A DNA stretch of 64,000 bases from CAITNM01 sp021298215 (GCA_046309815.1 JBKCOJ010000014.1:1-64000), one strand, 5' to 3'; positions 36,096 to 45,639 are shown, numbered from the stretch's first letter. Made by a program: numbers and translations. Notes: generated by a model from the sequence alone, not told the origin.

Positions 36096-36412
36096 AATTG
36101 CTTAAATATTTTAAAAATATCTATTAATAAAATACCCATAGCGGCTTTTTAGTGATCGTTGCATGAAGCCTTTCAATCTATGCCTGGGCTATTGCTTTTT
36201 AATACTTCCCTTACATCGTAAACAATATTTTTCCCACATTAAATAATTAGCTGCTCATAAGCTTGAGCTTGGAATTAGAGTAGAGAAAATTTAATATAAA
36301 ATAATAAAAATATTTAATTAATATTAATTTTGTATTAAATAATATTTATTAATTAATTAATTTTATTGTAAAATAATTTCATTATTGTCAATTTCAAGCA
36401 AAGGATACAATA
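36096..36412. other. AT-rich intergenic stretch
   Basis: This stretch of 317 bases has no supported gene. From about 36290 to 36400 it is almost entirely A and T, with repeated TTAATTAA-like runs. It probably holds the promoter of the exported protein gene starting at 36413. No convincing operator or RNA structure is visible. Confidence 0.5.
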
Positions 36413-37453
36413 ATGAAATTTAAAACAAATAATAAACAATTTTTACCATATTGTGCAGCAATAGCTGTTGGACTTGGATTATCTGGCAGCTTGAGCGCAA
36501 GTGAAGTCACCATTAATTTTACTGGTATTAATGGCGAGCTAGCAGGGCCTATTACAGGTAAGGTTAAGTTCACAGGAAGCGGCACTAGCGATGTTTGTAC
36601 CTTTAGCGGTTCAGCAACGGATGATGCGCAGGTAACCAAAGGTATAGTTGCGATGGCTTCTGCCGCCCCTATTGCATCGGGTAAAGCTATGCGGTTGAAT
36701 GGCGGAGATATGGTTGCAACGGCTGGATTTAGCCTTCCTTCTCTTGTTATGGATCAGGATGGAAGTTTAGATACACAAAATCATAGCGTTGACCTTAATG
36801 CACTCTCTGGGCCTGGAGAGCTGACGATAATTGGTGATGGAACTAATGAGGTTAATGTCACCTCTGATTTAAGCGCGAATACGGTGGGTGGCATTAATGT
36901 AGATAATGGAAATTTTTATGTAAATGCCGGTAAAACGCCGAATGGGCCGCTCAAGATTGCAAGTGGTGCTCAGTTGCAACTGGCTGGTGATCGTACTGCT
37001 GCCGTAGGACAAGTTACAGGGGCTCTAACAGTAGATGCTGGCGGAACGGTAGTAGTAGATGATGGCAAAAAGGTGGGTGATTCTGTAACTCAAATGCTAA
37101 CTTATAGTTTTAACACCGTTAGTGGATATTTTGAATCAGGCGCAAGCAAACTGCCATGGCCAACTAACTTTTTATCTCATACGGTGGTAGGGACTGATCC
37201 CAATTATCTAACAAGCGATACTACTGATCAGTACATCACCTACGGTGATGTACTGCTAAATTTTGGTTTCAGCGACACTTATGGATGGGTATATTGGCAG
37301 AATTTACCTCCTTTTTCCAGCGCTCATCCAACAGCTCTCGCAACAAGCGACAACGACGTAGCTCTTACAGGCCCTGTATCAATGCAAGCAGGCTCAAATA
37401 TTCAACTTGGTGCGGGCGCAACTTGGGCATGTGATGTAACGGTAAGAGCTTAG
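36413..37453 (+). CDS. Exported beta-helix-like surface protein (autotransporter passenger-like)
   Basis: Protein of 346 residues with a signal peptide ending near LSGSLSASE. The mature part is rich in Gly, Thr, Asn, Val and Asp, with short strand-turn repeats (SLVMDQDGSLDTQNHSVDLN, then LTIIGDGTNEVNVTSD). That pattern is typical of right-handed beta-helix passengers and adhesins. A beta-barrel translocator domain is missing; the protein ends in WACDVTVRA and a terminator follows 27 nt later. It may be a truncated autotransporter or a secreted protein using another exporter. Homology is inferred from composition only. Confidence 0.6.
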   Translation: MKFKTNNKQFLPYCAAIAVGLGLSGSLSASEVTINFTGINGELAGPITGKVKFTGSGTSDVCTFSGSATDDAQVTKGIVAMASAAPIASGKAMRLNGGDMVATAGFSLPSLVMDQDGSLDTQNHSVDLNALSGPGELTIIGDGTNEVNVTSDLSANTVGGINVDNGNFYVNAGKTPNGPLKIASGAQLQLAGDRTAAVGQVTGALTVDAGGTVVVDDGKKVGDSVTQMLTYSFNTVSGYFESGASKLPWPTNFLSHTVVGTDPNYLTSDTTDQYITYGDVLLNFGFSDTYGWVYWQNLPPFSSAHPTALATSDNDVALTGPVSMQAGSNIQLGAGATWACDVTVRA

Positions 37454-37480
37454 GCTTAACCACTCTAATATGATTCATTG

Positions 37481-37509
37481 GTCCTGCGGTTTAACCGTGG
37501 GACTTTTTT
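37481..37509 (+). terminator. Rho-independent terminator
   Basis: GTCCTGCGG / CCGTGGGAC pair fully (two G-T wobbles) around a TTTAA loop, followed by a run of T residues. It ends the transcript of the exported protein gene. The folD stop codon on the other strand lies in the T run. Confidence 0.88.
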
Positions 37510-38377
37510 ATAAATGGTTTCTTTCAAAAGCTAATACGGTGTTGCTGAGAAGCTTTGTGATGGTCATGGGCCCTACTCCACCTGGTACTGGCGTTAACCA
37601 TCCTGCAACTGCATTTACAGATTCGTGCACATCACCACATATTTTACCTTCATGGCGTGTGATACCCACATCAATAACAACAGAACCTGGTTTTATATAA
37701 TCTGCGGTAATAAGGCCTGGTTTACCGACGGCTGCTACAATAATATCAGCCTCGCGACAAATGGCCGGTACGTCTTGGGATTTAGAATGAACCATGGCAA
37801 CGGTTGCATTTTCAGCTTCCAATAAAAGAGCCATAGGTCTTCCAACTAAAAGAGAGCGCCCAAGTACAACAGCCCTTTTGCCTTCTGGATTTATTACTTG
37901 TTTAATAAGGTCTATGCAGCCTAGAGGTGTGCATGGGATAAAAGATGGGCGCCTACTCATAAGCAGACCAAGGTTATGCGGTGTTAGACCATCAACATCC
38001 TTCTCAGGACTTAGTGCGTCTAATAATACATTAGCATTTAATCCCTCAGGTAGAGGCATTTGAATTAAAATACCATCAACAGTTGCATCATTATTAAGAT
38101 TTTGGATGGTTTTAATAAGGGTTTCTTGGGCAGTATTTGATGGGAAATTAAGAACTCTTGATTCGATGCCTACCTTTTGACAGGCCTTTTGCTTGGCATC
38201 AACGTAGATAAGGCTTGAAGGGTTTTCTCCAACAAAAACAACAGCTAAACAAGGGGGTTTGCTTGTTTTTTGTTTTAAGCTTTTAATTCTCTCACAAAGC
38301 AACGCCTGCTGGTGTTCTGCAAGCGTTGTTCCGCATAATGTTTTTGCTATTGAACTATTTGTATTGAAATTACTCAC
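37508..38377 (-). CDS. folD: Bifunctional methylenetetrahydrofolate dehydrogenase / cyclohydrolase
   Basis: Interconverts methylene-, methenyl- and formyl-tetrahydrofolate for purine and formyl-Met synthesis. The 289-residue protein has the YVDAKQKAC motif (Y58, K62), QMPLPEGL and KDVDGLTPHN. The NADP-binding region is VVLGRSLLVGRPMALLL, and the final signature PVPGGVGPMT is present. Length is normal. It precedes the lytic transglycosylase end by only 7 nt, so the minus-strand genes here may be co-transcribed. Confidence 0.97.
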   Translation of the reverse strand: MSNFNTNSSIAKTLCGTTLAEHQQALLCERIKSLKQKTSKPPCLAVVFVGENPSSLIYVDAKQKACQKVGIESRVLNFPSNTAQETLIKTIQNLNNDATVDGILIQMPLPEGLNANVLLDALSPEKDVDGLTPHNLGLLMSRRPSFIPCTPLGCIDLIKQVINPEGKRAVVLGRSLLVGRPMALLLEAENATVAMVHSKSQDVPAICREADIIVAAVGKPGLITADYIKPGSVVIDVGITRHEGKICGDVHESVNAVAGWLTPVPGGVGPMTITKLLSNTVLAFERNHL

Positions 38378-38384
38378 CTAACTA

Positions 38385-39014
38385 TTAAGCTGCTTTTTTA
38401 ATTTTTCTTGCTGGTTTAAGCGTTATAACATTTGTATTAGCTAGTTGTTGATAGGTTATTTTATCAATCTGCTTTAGCTCTGCCATAACTTTTGTAAAGT
38501 ATATTTTTTGGTATTTTTGAGCTGGAGAATGGTAGAATTTTACAGCTTTTTCCCAAGTGCCATGAACCTTTTTTAAATACACTAAAAATTGAGCTGCATA
38601 GGACGCGTTGTTGTATGGATCAAGAAGCTCTTCGGCTTTAAATTTTGAGCGGTGATAACCATAATTTATTTGCAACATTCCAATATCAATATCGATAATT
38701 CCTTGGCTACGAAGATTGAGAACGTGCTGCTTTGCTACTTCATAATTTGTAAAATGCTTTGTTTGTCCCTTACAGTTTACCGCATAGGCTGTATGGTCTG
38801 ATTCGACAGCTCCGATTGCTTCTAAAAGCCCTGGAGGAATAGAGTTTTCACGCTCAAGTTGCTTTATGAGATTTTGGCAATCCCTTTTTGAAAACGTTGT
38901 ACGCTTAGGCATTTTATTAAGCTTTTTTGGTGCAAACGTGGCACTCACCGGCGCTAAATTACTTACTGTAACAAGTAGTGGGAGAAAAAAACGACCAATC
39001 CAATTACTCTGCAT
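38385..39014 (-). CDS. Lytic transglycosylase (SLT domain)
   Basis: Peptidoglycan-cleaving enzyme of 209 residues. The start MQSNWIGRFFLPLL (ATG 39014) begins a signal peptide; an upstream start at 39044 would run into nfu. The SLT domain shows the catalytic Glu in LLEAIGAVESDHTAYAVN and the IDIGMLQINYGYH segment. A basic C-terminal tail (LKPARKIKKAA) follows. Proteins of this size resemble IagB/VirB1-like enzymes used in secretion or cell-wall opening. No secretion operon is adjacent. It overlaps the nfu end by 11 nt. Confidence 0.88.
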   Translation of the reverse strand: MQSNWIGRFFLPLLVTVSNLAPVSATFAPKKLNKMPKRTTFSKRDCQNLIKQLERENSIPPGLLEAIGAVESDHTAYAVNCKGQTKHFTNYEVAKQHVLNLRSQGIIDIDIGMLQINYGYHRSKFKAEELLDPYNNASYAAQFLVYLKKVHGTWEKAVKFYHSPAQKYQKIYFTKVMAELKQIDKITYQQLANTNVITLKPARKIKKAA

Positions 39015-39561
39015 ACTGACATACCTCCTGAACTTCTGGCACATAATATCTTAACATATTTTCGATGCCTGACTTTAGTGTTGCTGTCGAACTTGGGCAG
39101 CCACTACAAGCACCTTGTAACTTTAGATACACAATTCCATCTTTGAACGACTCAAATACAATGTCTCCACCATCCATAGCAACAGATGGGCGAACACGCG
39201 TATCGATAATCTCACGAATTTGCTTGACAATTGGGTCTGAGTCGTTGTCTATTTCTGCTGCTTTTCCTGTATATATAGGGGCATTATTAACAAAATGCTC
39301 CATAATAATCCCAATAATCGCAGGCTTTAGAACATACCATTCGTATGTTTCTTGCTTGGTTACAGAAATATAGGTTGCTCCAAGAAAAACACCCTCTATC
39401 CCATCAACCTGCAATAATCTTTTTGCAAGGGGAGAGTCGATTGCTTCTTGATTTTTTTTATATTCAAGAGACCTAACCCCAAGATCATCAGTTAAAACCG
39501 CTTGTTCCGGTATAAATTTTAACGTCAGTGGGTTTGGGGTCTCTTCGGTTTGAATAAACAT
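39004..39561 (-). CDS. NifU-like Fe-S scaffold/carrier protein (Nfu)
   Basis: Carrier for iron-sulfur cluster delivery. The 185-residue protein has an N-terminal Nfu_N domain (MFIQTEETPNPLTLKF) and a C-terminal NifU domain with the cluster-binding CSGCPSS. The order matches eukaryotic NFU1 and its alphaproteobacterial relatives. ATG 39561 shares a TGATG junction with the degP stop, preferred over the TTG one codon upstream. It supports lipoyl synthase maturation in other systems; lipA is present in the window. Confidence 0.93.
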   Translation of the reverse strand: MFIQTEETPNPLTLKFIPEQAVLTDDLGVRSLEYKKNQEAIDSPLAKRLLQVDGIEGVFLGATYISVTKQETYEWYVLKPAIIGIIMEHFVNNAPIYTGKAAEIDNDSDPIVKQIREIIDTRVRPSVAMDGGDIVFESFKDGIVYLKLQGACSGCPSSTATLKSGIENMLRYYVPEVQEVCQYAE

Positions 39562-41432
39562 CAACCTATTCCAAACATTGACCTCAGCTTCTTAACAATT
39601 CGTGAAGTTACTGATTCATTCTGCTCTTCTTGTAGCGCATTTTGACCAGGTTTGGCAAGAAAATCTTCACTTCCGCCCTCTTTTACTTGGTTTTCAGCGT
39701 CTAGATCGATGTCTTGAATCTCATGAATTTCATCATCCGGCTCTTCTTCCAAAATCTTCGGATCATGAATACGTTCAGGAACAGCGTGAATTCTTTCTGG
39801 CTGCTCTGATGGGGTCGCTTTTTCAACAGCTTTATCGCCTTTAGGCATTTCCTTCGACTCTGCTTTTTTGGTCTCTGGTTTTTCTTCGTCTGGCTTCTTT
39901 TCTTCTGCTTTTTCTTCCTTAGGTTTTTCGTCAGGAGTTTTTGCTTCTGCTTTAGCTGGAGCATCTTCTTCAATGCGCAATGGCAAGTATGCTGGTTTCC
40001 CATCACGCGAAATTAACAGCAAAATATTCTTGCGTTTCTCTTTTTTCGCTTGCTTAACAATAGCTTCAAAATCTGCTGGTGAATCTATTGATTTATGATT
40101 TGCTTCCTCAATAATATCTCCCTTCATTAACAAACCCTGGTCTCCAGCTGGACTGTTTGGATCAACCCGAAGGATGATAACACCGTGTGTATCTTTATTG
40201 ATTTCCTTAAGTTGCTCTTTTAATTCTTCTGGAATCTTACTGATTTCAAGCCCTGCGATATTAGAAAAACCAGATCGACCTGCTGCTTTGTGCTTGTCAT
40301 CTTCTTTTTTAGTATCTGGCATTTCTTCAACTTTGATGGTCGTCGTAATTATTTTCCCGTCTCTCCAAACTTTGAGATTAATAGTCTTTCCTATTTCTGT
40401 TTCGCTAATCATACGAGACAAAATATACGATTCAGTGACTTTTTTCCCTTCAAATTCAAGAATGATATCCCCAGTTTTAAGCTTTCCTTCAGAAGGACCG
40501 CCATCTATGACGCTACCAACAATCACACCAGTTTCTTTGAGACCTTGGCTCTCTGCCATATCTTCGTTCAATGCTTGAATGCGTATTCCTAAGTGGCCAC
40601 GGCGTGTTTTACCGTACTTGATAAGCTGATCAACTGTTTGGCGTGCCACATTTGCAGGAATAGCAAAACCTATACCAATATTGCCGCCGGTGTTTGTGAT
40701 AATAGCATTGTTAATACCAATTACTTTTCCATTGATATCAAACAAGGCTCCCCCTGAACTTCCAATGTTGATTTGGGCGCTATGTTGAATAAATTCAAAA
40801 TCTTGTTGCATTCCCGATGGAACATAACGACCTTTGTGAGATACCACACCTACAGTTACGGTGCCACCGAAATTAAAAGGGTTACCAATGGCTATTACCC
40901 AGTCGCCTGTTTTTACTTCATCAGAATTTGCCCATTCAACAGTAGGTAGATTACGTTTTTCAGCAGGAAGAACGGATAAATCAAGTTTGATAACAGCAAC
41001 ATCGTTACGTTCGTCGGATGCTAACAACGTTGCAGGTATTTCAGTCTTGTCTTCTAACACAACCGTTAAGGTTTTTGCTTCGGAGACCACATGATGATTG
41101 GTGACCACATAAGCAATTTTTCCATCACAATGAATAATGAAACCAGCTCCAACCGCTTGTAGTTTGCGAGGGCGATCCATTTGCCCCATAAACTCACGGA
41201 AGAGTTCTTCAAGGGGGTTACCTGCGCCCATACGTCCTTGAGGCATGCCTGGTAAAGCCATTATACCATTTTCTTGGCGCTCTAATACTTGTGTTGCTTG
41301 TACACTGACAACGGCCGGTAATAATTTATCAACAACTCCTGAAAAGCCTTTACTGACGTCAAAAGGCGCGCGCGGTGCATCTGCGCATAATGCAGAAAAA
41401 GCAAAAACCAATGATAAAACTATAAAGCGCAT
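39561..41432 (-). CDS. degP: Do/DegP (HtrA) periplasmic serine protease with long charged tail
   Basis: Periplasmic protease/chaperone of misfolded envelope proteins, 623 residues. After a signal peptide (MRFIVLSLVFAFSALCA) the protease triad is H114 (TNHHVV), D144 (NDVAVI) and S226. The Ser loop reads INIGSSGGAL instead of the common INPGNSGGAL. Two PDZ domains follow at about 275-365 and 390-490. The last 130 residues form an unusual Lys/Glu/Pro-rich low-complexity extension. It lies 46 nt after hflC and touches nfu. The hflK-hflC-degP order is the usual alphaproteobacterial quality-control cluster. Confidence 0.95.
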   Translation of the reverse strand: MRFIVLSLVFAFSALCADAPRAPFDVSKGFSGVVDKLLPAVVSVQATQVLERQENGIMALPGMPQGRMGAGNPLEELFREFMGQMDRPRKLQAVGAGFIIHCDGKIAYVVTNHHVVSEAKTLTVVLEDKTEIPATLLASDERNDVAVIKLDLSVLPAEKRNLPTVEWANSDEVKTGDWVIAIGNPFNFGGTVTVGVVSHKGRYVPSGMQQDFEFIQHSAQINIGSSGGALFDINGKVIGINNAIITNTGGNIGIGFAIPANVARQTVDQLIKYGKTRRGHLGIRIQALNEDMAESQGLKETGVIVGSVIDGGPSEGKLKTGDIILEFEGKKVTESYILSRMISETEIGKTINLKVWRDGKIITTTIKVEEMPDTKKEDDKHKAAGRSGFSNIAGLEISKIPEELKEQLKEINKDTHGVIILRVDPNSPAGDQGLLMKGDIIEEANHKSIDSPADFEAIVKQAKKEKRKNILLLISRDGKPAYLPLRIEEDAPAKAEAKTPDEKPKEEKAEEKKPDEEKPETKKAESKEMPKGDKAVEKATPSEQPERIHAVPERIHDPKILEEEPDDEIHEIQDIDLDAENQVKEGGSEDFLAKPGQNALQEEQNESVTSRIVKKLRSMFGIG

Positions 41433-41478
41433 AATTCCCCTAAATCATAAAACTTAATTTTTATTTTACTAAAATTAT

Positions 41479-42354
41479 TCATTTCTTTGGTAAATAATTC
41501 GTTAAATTTTTGGTGTATTCATTATTTGTTGAGAGTAAGAAAGAAGAGCCAGGCTTGATGGCTTGCTTATAAGACTCTAGCGTACGGTAGAACTCATAAA
41601 AATCTGGATCAGCGCCAAAAGCTACTGCAGCTATTTCTATAGCCTTAGCATCTCCATTACCTCTAACTTCTTCAGCTTTTCTGTTCGCTTCCGCTAGCAA
41701 AATTGTACGCTCTTTGTCAGCTGTTGCTCGAATAGCGATGGCCGCTTCTTCACCTTTTGCCCGATTTTCTTTAGCAAAACGCACAAGCTCAGAATTCATT
41801 CGAGCAAAAACTGCGTTACGGTTTTCGTTCGGAAGTTCTGTACGGATGATGCGAACATCAACAATGGTTATTCCTAGAGGAGTTGCTATAGATCTAACTT
41901 CTTCTAGAATTTGATGCATTGTATCGGCGCGTTCTTTTCTCAGCATTGAACGGAGCTCCACTTTACCGAGAACATTTCGTACAGAACTGCTAATGATAGC
42001 TTCTAAACGTAAGCGAGCCCCTACTTCTGATGCAGGCTTAACACTTTGAAAAAATTTCAAAGGATCAGAAATTCTATAACGTGTATAAGTATTAACAACC
42101 AAGCGCTTTTGATCTTGAGTTGTTACGTAGATTGATGGCAAATCATAGTCTAATATGCGTTTTTCATACGCTATTATTTCTTCAATAAAAGGGATTTTTA
42201 TTTTTAACCCGGGCTCTGTATGAACACGGCGATATTCTCCAAAGCGAAGAATAATAGCTTGGGTGATTTGGTCAACAATGAACAGGGAATCCCCTAACAA
42301 AATTACAGCAAACACCGGTGCAAAACGTACCCAAACTGGAAGATTACTAAACAT
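41479..42354 (-). CDS. hflC: HflC, modulator of FtsH protease
   Basis: SPFH/stomatin-family membrane protein of 291 residues that forms a complex with HflK around FtsH. It has one N-terminal membrane segment (about 9-25) and the SPFH domain with VDQITQAIILRFGEYRR and EPGLKIKIPFIEEII. The IRTELPNENRNAVFARM motif precedes the coiled coil with EEAAIAIRATADKER. It shares a TAATG junction with hflK. Confidence 0.96.
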   Translation of the reverse strand: MFSNLPVWVRFAPVFAVILLGDSLFIVDQITQAIILRFGEYRRVHTEPGLKIKIPFIEEIIAYEKRILDYDLPSIYVTTQDQKRLVVNTYTRYRISDPLKFFQSVKPASEVGARLRLEAIISSSVRNVLGKVELRSMLRKERADTMHQILEEVRSIATPLGITIVDVRIIRTELPNENRNAVFARMNSELVRFAKENRAKGEEAAIAIRATADKERTILLAEANRKAEEVRGNGDAKAIEIAAVAFGADPDFYEFYRTLESYKQAIKPGSSFLLSTNNEYTKNLTNYLPKK

Positions 42355-43496
42355 TAGGCATCCTCCTTTTTCTTGTCGAGTAAAGGTATTGGCGTTAATT
42401 GATTATAGTTTTGTAGTGATCTTGATAAATCGTGATCTACCACGGTAACATTTGCTTCTCTCATGAGTTGATCCATTGTTTCTCGGTGCATGCGTATACG
42501 CGCAACGCGTGGATTTTTTTGATTTGATTTTAGTACTTGTGTAAATCTTGCGGTTTCACCCTTCGCACGCTCAACGACTTCTGTTGCATATGCTTCAGCA
42601 CTACGTAGAATACTTTCTGCTTGTCCGCGAGCTTTCGGAAGTATGTCATTGCTGTACGATTGCGCTTCATTGCTTAGACGGTCAGCGTCAACGAGAGATG
42701 CCTGCATGTCGTTAAATGCTTCAACAACTTGTGCGGGTGGTTCAACTCGTTGCAATTGGAAACTAATAATTTGGACCCCAGTGTTATAGCCGTCTAATAT
42801 TTTTTGCAATAATTCTTGTGATTGAGCTCCGATTTTTTCACGGCCTTCTGTTAGAGCAAGTCGCGCGGTAGTTTGCCCGATTACTTCACGGAGTGCGCTT
42901 TCGGCTGCTGCACTTATTGTTGCGTCAGGATTGCGTACGGTGAATAGATATTGGGTAATATCTTTGATTTTCCATAAAACCGTATAATTGGTGAGTACCA
43001 TGTTCTCATCGCCTGTCAGTATAAGGCTTTGATCGACTTCACCGTCTTGGTTATGACTGCTGTCAATTTTATTAACAACAGCTACATTTTTGATAATTTC
43101 ATGTTCAATAGGTGCAGGGAAACGATAACGCAACCCTGGCTGTGTTGTTCTAACCAACTCTCCAAAACGCAGAATAACAGCTACTTCACCTTCTTGCACG
43201 CGATAAAATCCAGAGGCAAGCCATGCAAAAACAAGAAGGATAGCAATACCTGAAAACATTTTAAACTGGCCATGTGGGGGTAAGTTTCCTCCGCCAGACT
43301 GCTTTCCTTTTTCTTTTATTCTTTTGTGAAATTCTTCAAAAATCTTAGAAAATTCAGGAGGCTGCTGAGTAGAACGTTTTCTACTTAAGAAATCGATTGG
43401 ATCTTCCTTATTTGATTTCTTACTGGGACTAGAATCATTATCCTTAACATCCCAGGGATTTTCATTGTTATCGTCTGCTAGGCTCATTCTTGCCAC
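42354..43496 (-). CDS. hflK: HflK, modulator of FtsH protease
   Basis: Partner of HflC, 380 residues. It has a hydrophilic N-terminus of about 75 residues (including NENPWDV), a membrane segment at about 82-100 (IAILLVFAWLASGFY), and the SPFH domain with VQEGEVAVILRFGELVRT and QPGLRYRFPAP. The coiled-coil helix ARGQAESILRSAEAYATEVV follows. The start may be Met 1 or Met 4. A divergent promoter region of about 130 nt separates it from the ymdB-like gene. Confidence 0.96.
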   Translation of the reverse strand: MARMSLADDNNENPWDVKDNDSSPSKKSNKEDPIDFLSRKRSTQQPPEFSKIFEEFHKRIKEKGKQSGGGNLPPHGQFKMFSGIAILLVFAWLASGFYRVQEGEVAVILRFGELVRTTQPGLRYRFPAPIEHEIIKNVAVVNKIDSSHNQDGEVDQSLILTGDENMVLTNYTVLWKIKDITQYLFTVRNPDATISAAAESALREVIGQTTARLALTEGREKIGAQSQELLQKILDGYNTGVQIISFQLQRVEPPAQVVEAFNDMQASLVDADRLSNEAQSYSNDILPKARGQAESILRSAEAYATEVVERAKGETARFTQVLKSNQKNPRVARIRMHRETMDQLMREANVTVVDHDLSRSLQNYNQLTPIPLLDKKKEDA

Positions 43497-43625
43497 AGAT
43501 CCTTATAATATATATGGGTTATATGATACGTAATGGTTAAGAAAAAGCAAGAGGCAAACTGATTTTTTGTTTTCTTTGGATTTAAACTGGTTATACTCAG
43601 GCAAACAACAAAAATGACTAAATAG

Positions 43626-44435
43626 ATGCGTATTATTTTCTTAGGTGATGTTTTTGGACGAAGTGGGCGTGATGCAGTTGCTAAACACCTACCAACACTC
43701 AAAAATATATATCAACCAGATTTTATTATCGCCAATGGAGAGAATGCGGCACATGGATTTGGCATCATGCCCGATATGGTTAAGGACTTTTTTGCGCTTG
43801 GTGTTGATGTTATTACAGGGGGTAACCATAGCTTCGATAAGGGTGAAATCCTTTCAACCTTAAGCCAATCTGATAAGATTTTACGCCCAGTTAATTACCC
43901 CAAAAATACCCCTGGTAAAGGTTTTGGGATGTATTCCAAAAATGGAAAAAATCTTCTTGTGATTAATGCTATGGGCAGGCTTTTTATGGAGAATTTTTTG
44001 GACTGTCCTTTTCAAGCTGTAGAAGAAATTTTAAAGAAGTATCCATTGGGTGGCTCTATTTCTGGCATTTTTTTAGATTTTCACGGAGAGACAACGTCGG
44101 AGAAGATGGCGTTTACTAAATATTTTGATGGTAAGGTGTCAGCTGTTGTTGGTACACATACACACATTCCAACAGCTGATGCTCATGTTATGAAGGGCGG
44201 TACAGCGTATATGAGCGATGCAGGCATGTGTGGTGATTATGATTCGGTAATAGGGTTAAAATCTGAAGTGGCTTTAGCTACCTTCTTTAAAAAAATCCCA
44301 AAGCCAAAACAAAAAGAGCCAGCTTCTGGAGAAGGAACTGTTTGCGGTGCTTTTATAGAAGTTGGGGCTAATGGTCTTGCAGCAACAATTGAACCTATTC
44401 GTATTGGTCCGGTTTTGAAGAGTGAGTACCGGTAG
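43626..44435 (+). CDS. YmdB-family metallophosphoesterase
   Basis: Calcineurin-like phosphoesterase of 269 residues (TIGR00282/YmdB family; the Bacillus member hydrolyses cyclic nucleotides and affects biofilm genes). The metal-binding motifs are GDVFGRSGRD, NGENAA, GGNHSFDK, DFHGE and GTHTHIPTAD. The product in this organism is not known. A second start in another frame is spurious. Confidence 0.92.
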   Translation: MRIIFLGDVFGRSGRDAVAKHLPTLKNIYQPDFIIANGENAAHGFGIMPDMVKDFFALGVDVITGGNHSFDKGEILSTLSQSDKILRPVNYPKNTPGKGFGMYSKNGKNLLVINAMGRLFMENFLDCPFQAVEEILKKYPLGGSISGIFLDFHGETTSEKMAFTKYFDGKVSAVVGTHTHIPTADAHVMKGGTAYMSDAGMCGDYDSVIGLKSEVALATFFKKIPKPKQKEPASGEGTVCGAFIEVGANGLAATIEPIRIGPVLKSEYR

Positions 44436-44459
44436 AAAGTAGTTCGCTCTACATAAAGT

Positions 44460-44474
44460 TACACTTAGTGTAAT
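44460..44474. repeat. Small palindrome after the ymdB-like gene
   Basis: TTACAC-TTA-GTGTAA, 6-bp perfect arms with a 3-nt centre, in the gap between converging genes. No T run follows. It may be an operator or a weak stem. Confidence 0.3.
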
Positions 44475-44526
44475 TTACTGTTGATCATTACGGTGTCGAA
44501 ACTTTATAGACTTCGAAAGACCTTAA

Positions 44527-45222
44527 TTAAAACTTTTGATACAGCTCATTTCCATGTTGCTTTAGCCATTTTCTCGATGATTTATAATCGGGGAAAAGGC
44601 TTTCAACAAGTTTCCAAAACTTTTCGCTGTGGTTCATTTCTTTGAGATGAGCAACCTCATGGGCGCAAAGGTACGCAAGAATATGTTCTGGAGCGAAGAT
44701 GATTCGCCAGCAGTAATTAAGATGTTTGTGAGAGGTGCAACTGCCAAAACGGGTACGCATTTCCTTAACGGTGACCCTATTAAATTCGACTTTTAGTTTT
44801 TGCGCATATTGAGAACTATAATGTGTGCATTTTTCTTTAGCTAAATTTTTTAAATAGCCCAAAAGGATTGTTTCAAATTTTGAAAGCGTTCCGTGTACTT
44901 CTATTGTGTCATTTTTCAGGAGAACAAGTGGTTTAGGGTTGGGAAAAAAATCCACCCGCAATAATTTTCCTAAAACAGAGATGCTTTGCCCTGGGGTTAT
45001 TTTTTTTGCAGACTCTTGTGTTTTTGCGTTTTCAATTTTTACAAACCAAGCTTTTGCACTTTCGATAAAAGCCGTAATTTTTTTAAAAGAAACAAAAAAT
45101 GGCGCTGTGACAATATACGCATTTTCCCTTCTTGAGAATTTTAGAGTTAAACGCCTAAATCTAAACTCTCTATTGATAAGGATGCTCTTACCGCATTCTG
45201 TTATATAAGAATTTGACGGCAA
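44527..45222 (-). CDS. YgjP/SprT-like zinc metalloprotease
   Basis: Protein of 231 residues from the DUF45/YgjP metallopeptidase family (M48-like). The zinc motif is HEVAHLKEMNH, with HExxH plus a third His five residues later. MRTRFGSCTSHKHLNYCWRI is the family signature before it. The last segment FPDYKSSRKWLKQHG is also typical. Substrate and location are unknown; it is presumably cytoplasmic. It lies 3 nt after the VOC gene and may share its transcript. Confidence 0.88.
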   Translation of the reverse strand: MPSNSYITECGKSILINREFRFRRLTLKFSRRENAYIVTAPFFVSFKKITAFIESAKAWFVKIENAKTQESAKKITPGQSISVLGKLLRVDFFPNPKPLVLLKNDTIEVHGTLSKFETILLGYLKNLAKEKCTHYSSQYAQKLKVEFNRVTVKEMRTRFGSCTSHKHLNYCWRIIFAPEHILAYLCAHEVAHLKEMNHSEKFWKLVESLFPDYKSSRKWLKQHGNELYQKF

Positions 45223-45225
45223 TAT

Positions 45226-45639
45226 TTACGCTGCCTGCTTATAAGTTGCAAAGCACCAGATATACCCCTCAGTATCGCGTATTTGACAATAGCGATCACC
45301 CCAAAAAGCATCCTCGGGCTCAACAATCGATGCTGCTCCTTTTTCAATGGCATTTTTGTAGAGTTCATCGACATTAGGACAATACACATAGAGACTGCTG
45401 CCAGAGGGAGTATTTTTCTCAAAAGGCATCTTTTCGGAGCAACCACTTAGTGTTTTTGAGAAAACCATAAACGTTACGTCACCAAGCTTGAGTGTAGCGC
45501 CAGTTATTACACCTTCGCGCTCGTGCTCTTCTAAAATGCTAAAGCCAAAAACCCGTGTGTAAAAATCTATCGATTTTTTGACATCCTCAACAATAACGCA
45601 AGGCGTAACGAGAGAATAGTTTGGTTGTGCATAAGACAT
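45226..45639 (-). CDS. VOC-superfamily protein (glyoxalase/bleomycin resistance-like)
   Basis: Single-domain VOC protein of 137 residues. The paired beta-alpha-beta units are seen in VIVEDVKKSIDFYTRVFGFS and VDELYKNAIEKGAASIVEPED. The ending CQIRDTEGYIWCFATYK has the usual DPxGY-like loop as DTEGY. The activity is unknown; family members include dioxygenases, glyoxalases and drug-binding proteins. It precedes the YgjP-like gene by 3 nt. An inverted repeat covers its start. Confidence 0.84.
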   Translation of the reverse strand: MSYAQPNYSLVTPCVIVEDVKKSIDFYTRVFGFSILEEHEREGVITGATLKLGDVTFMVFSKTLSGCSEKMPFEKNTPSGSSLYVYCPNVDELYKNAIEKGAASIVEPEDAFWGDRYCQIRDTEGYIWCFATYKQAA

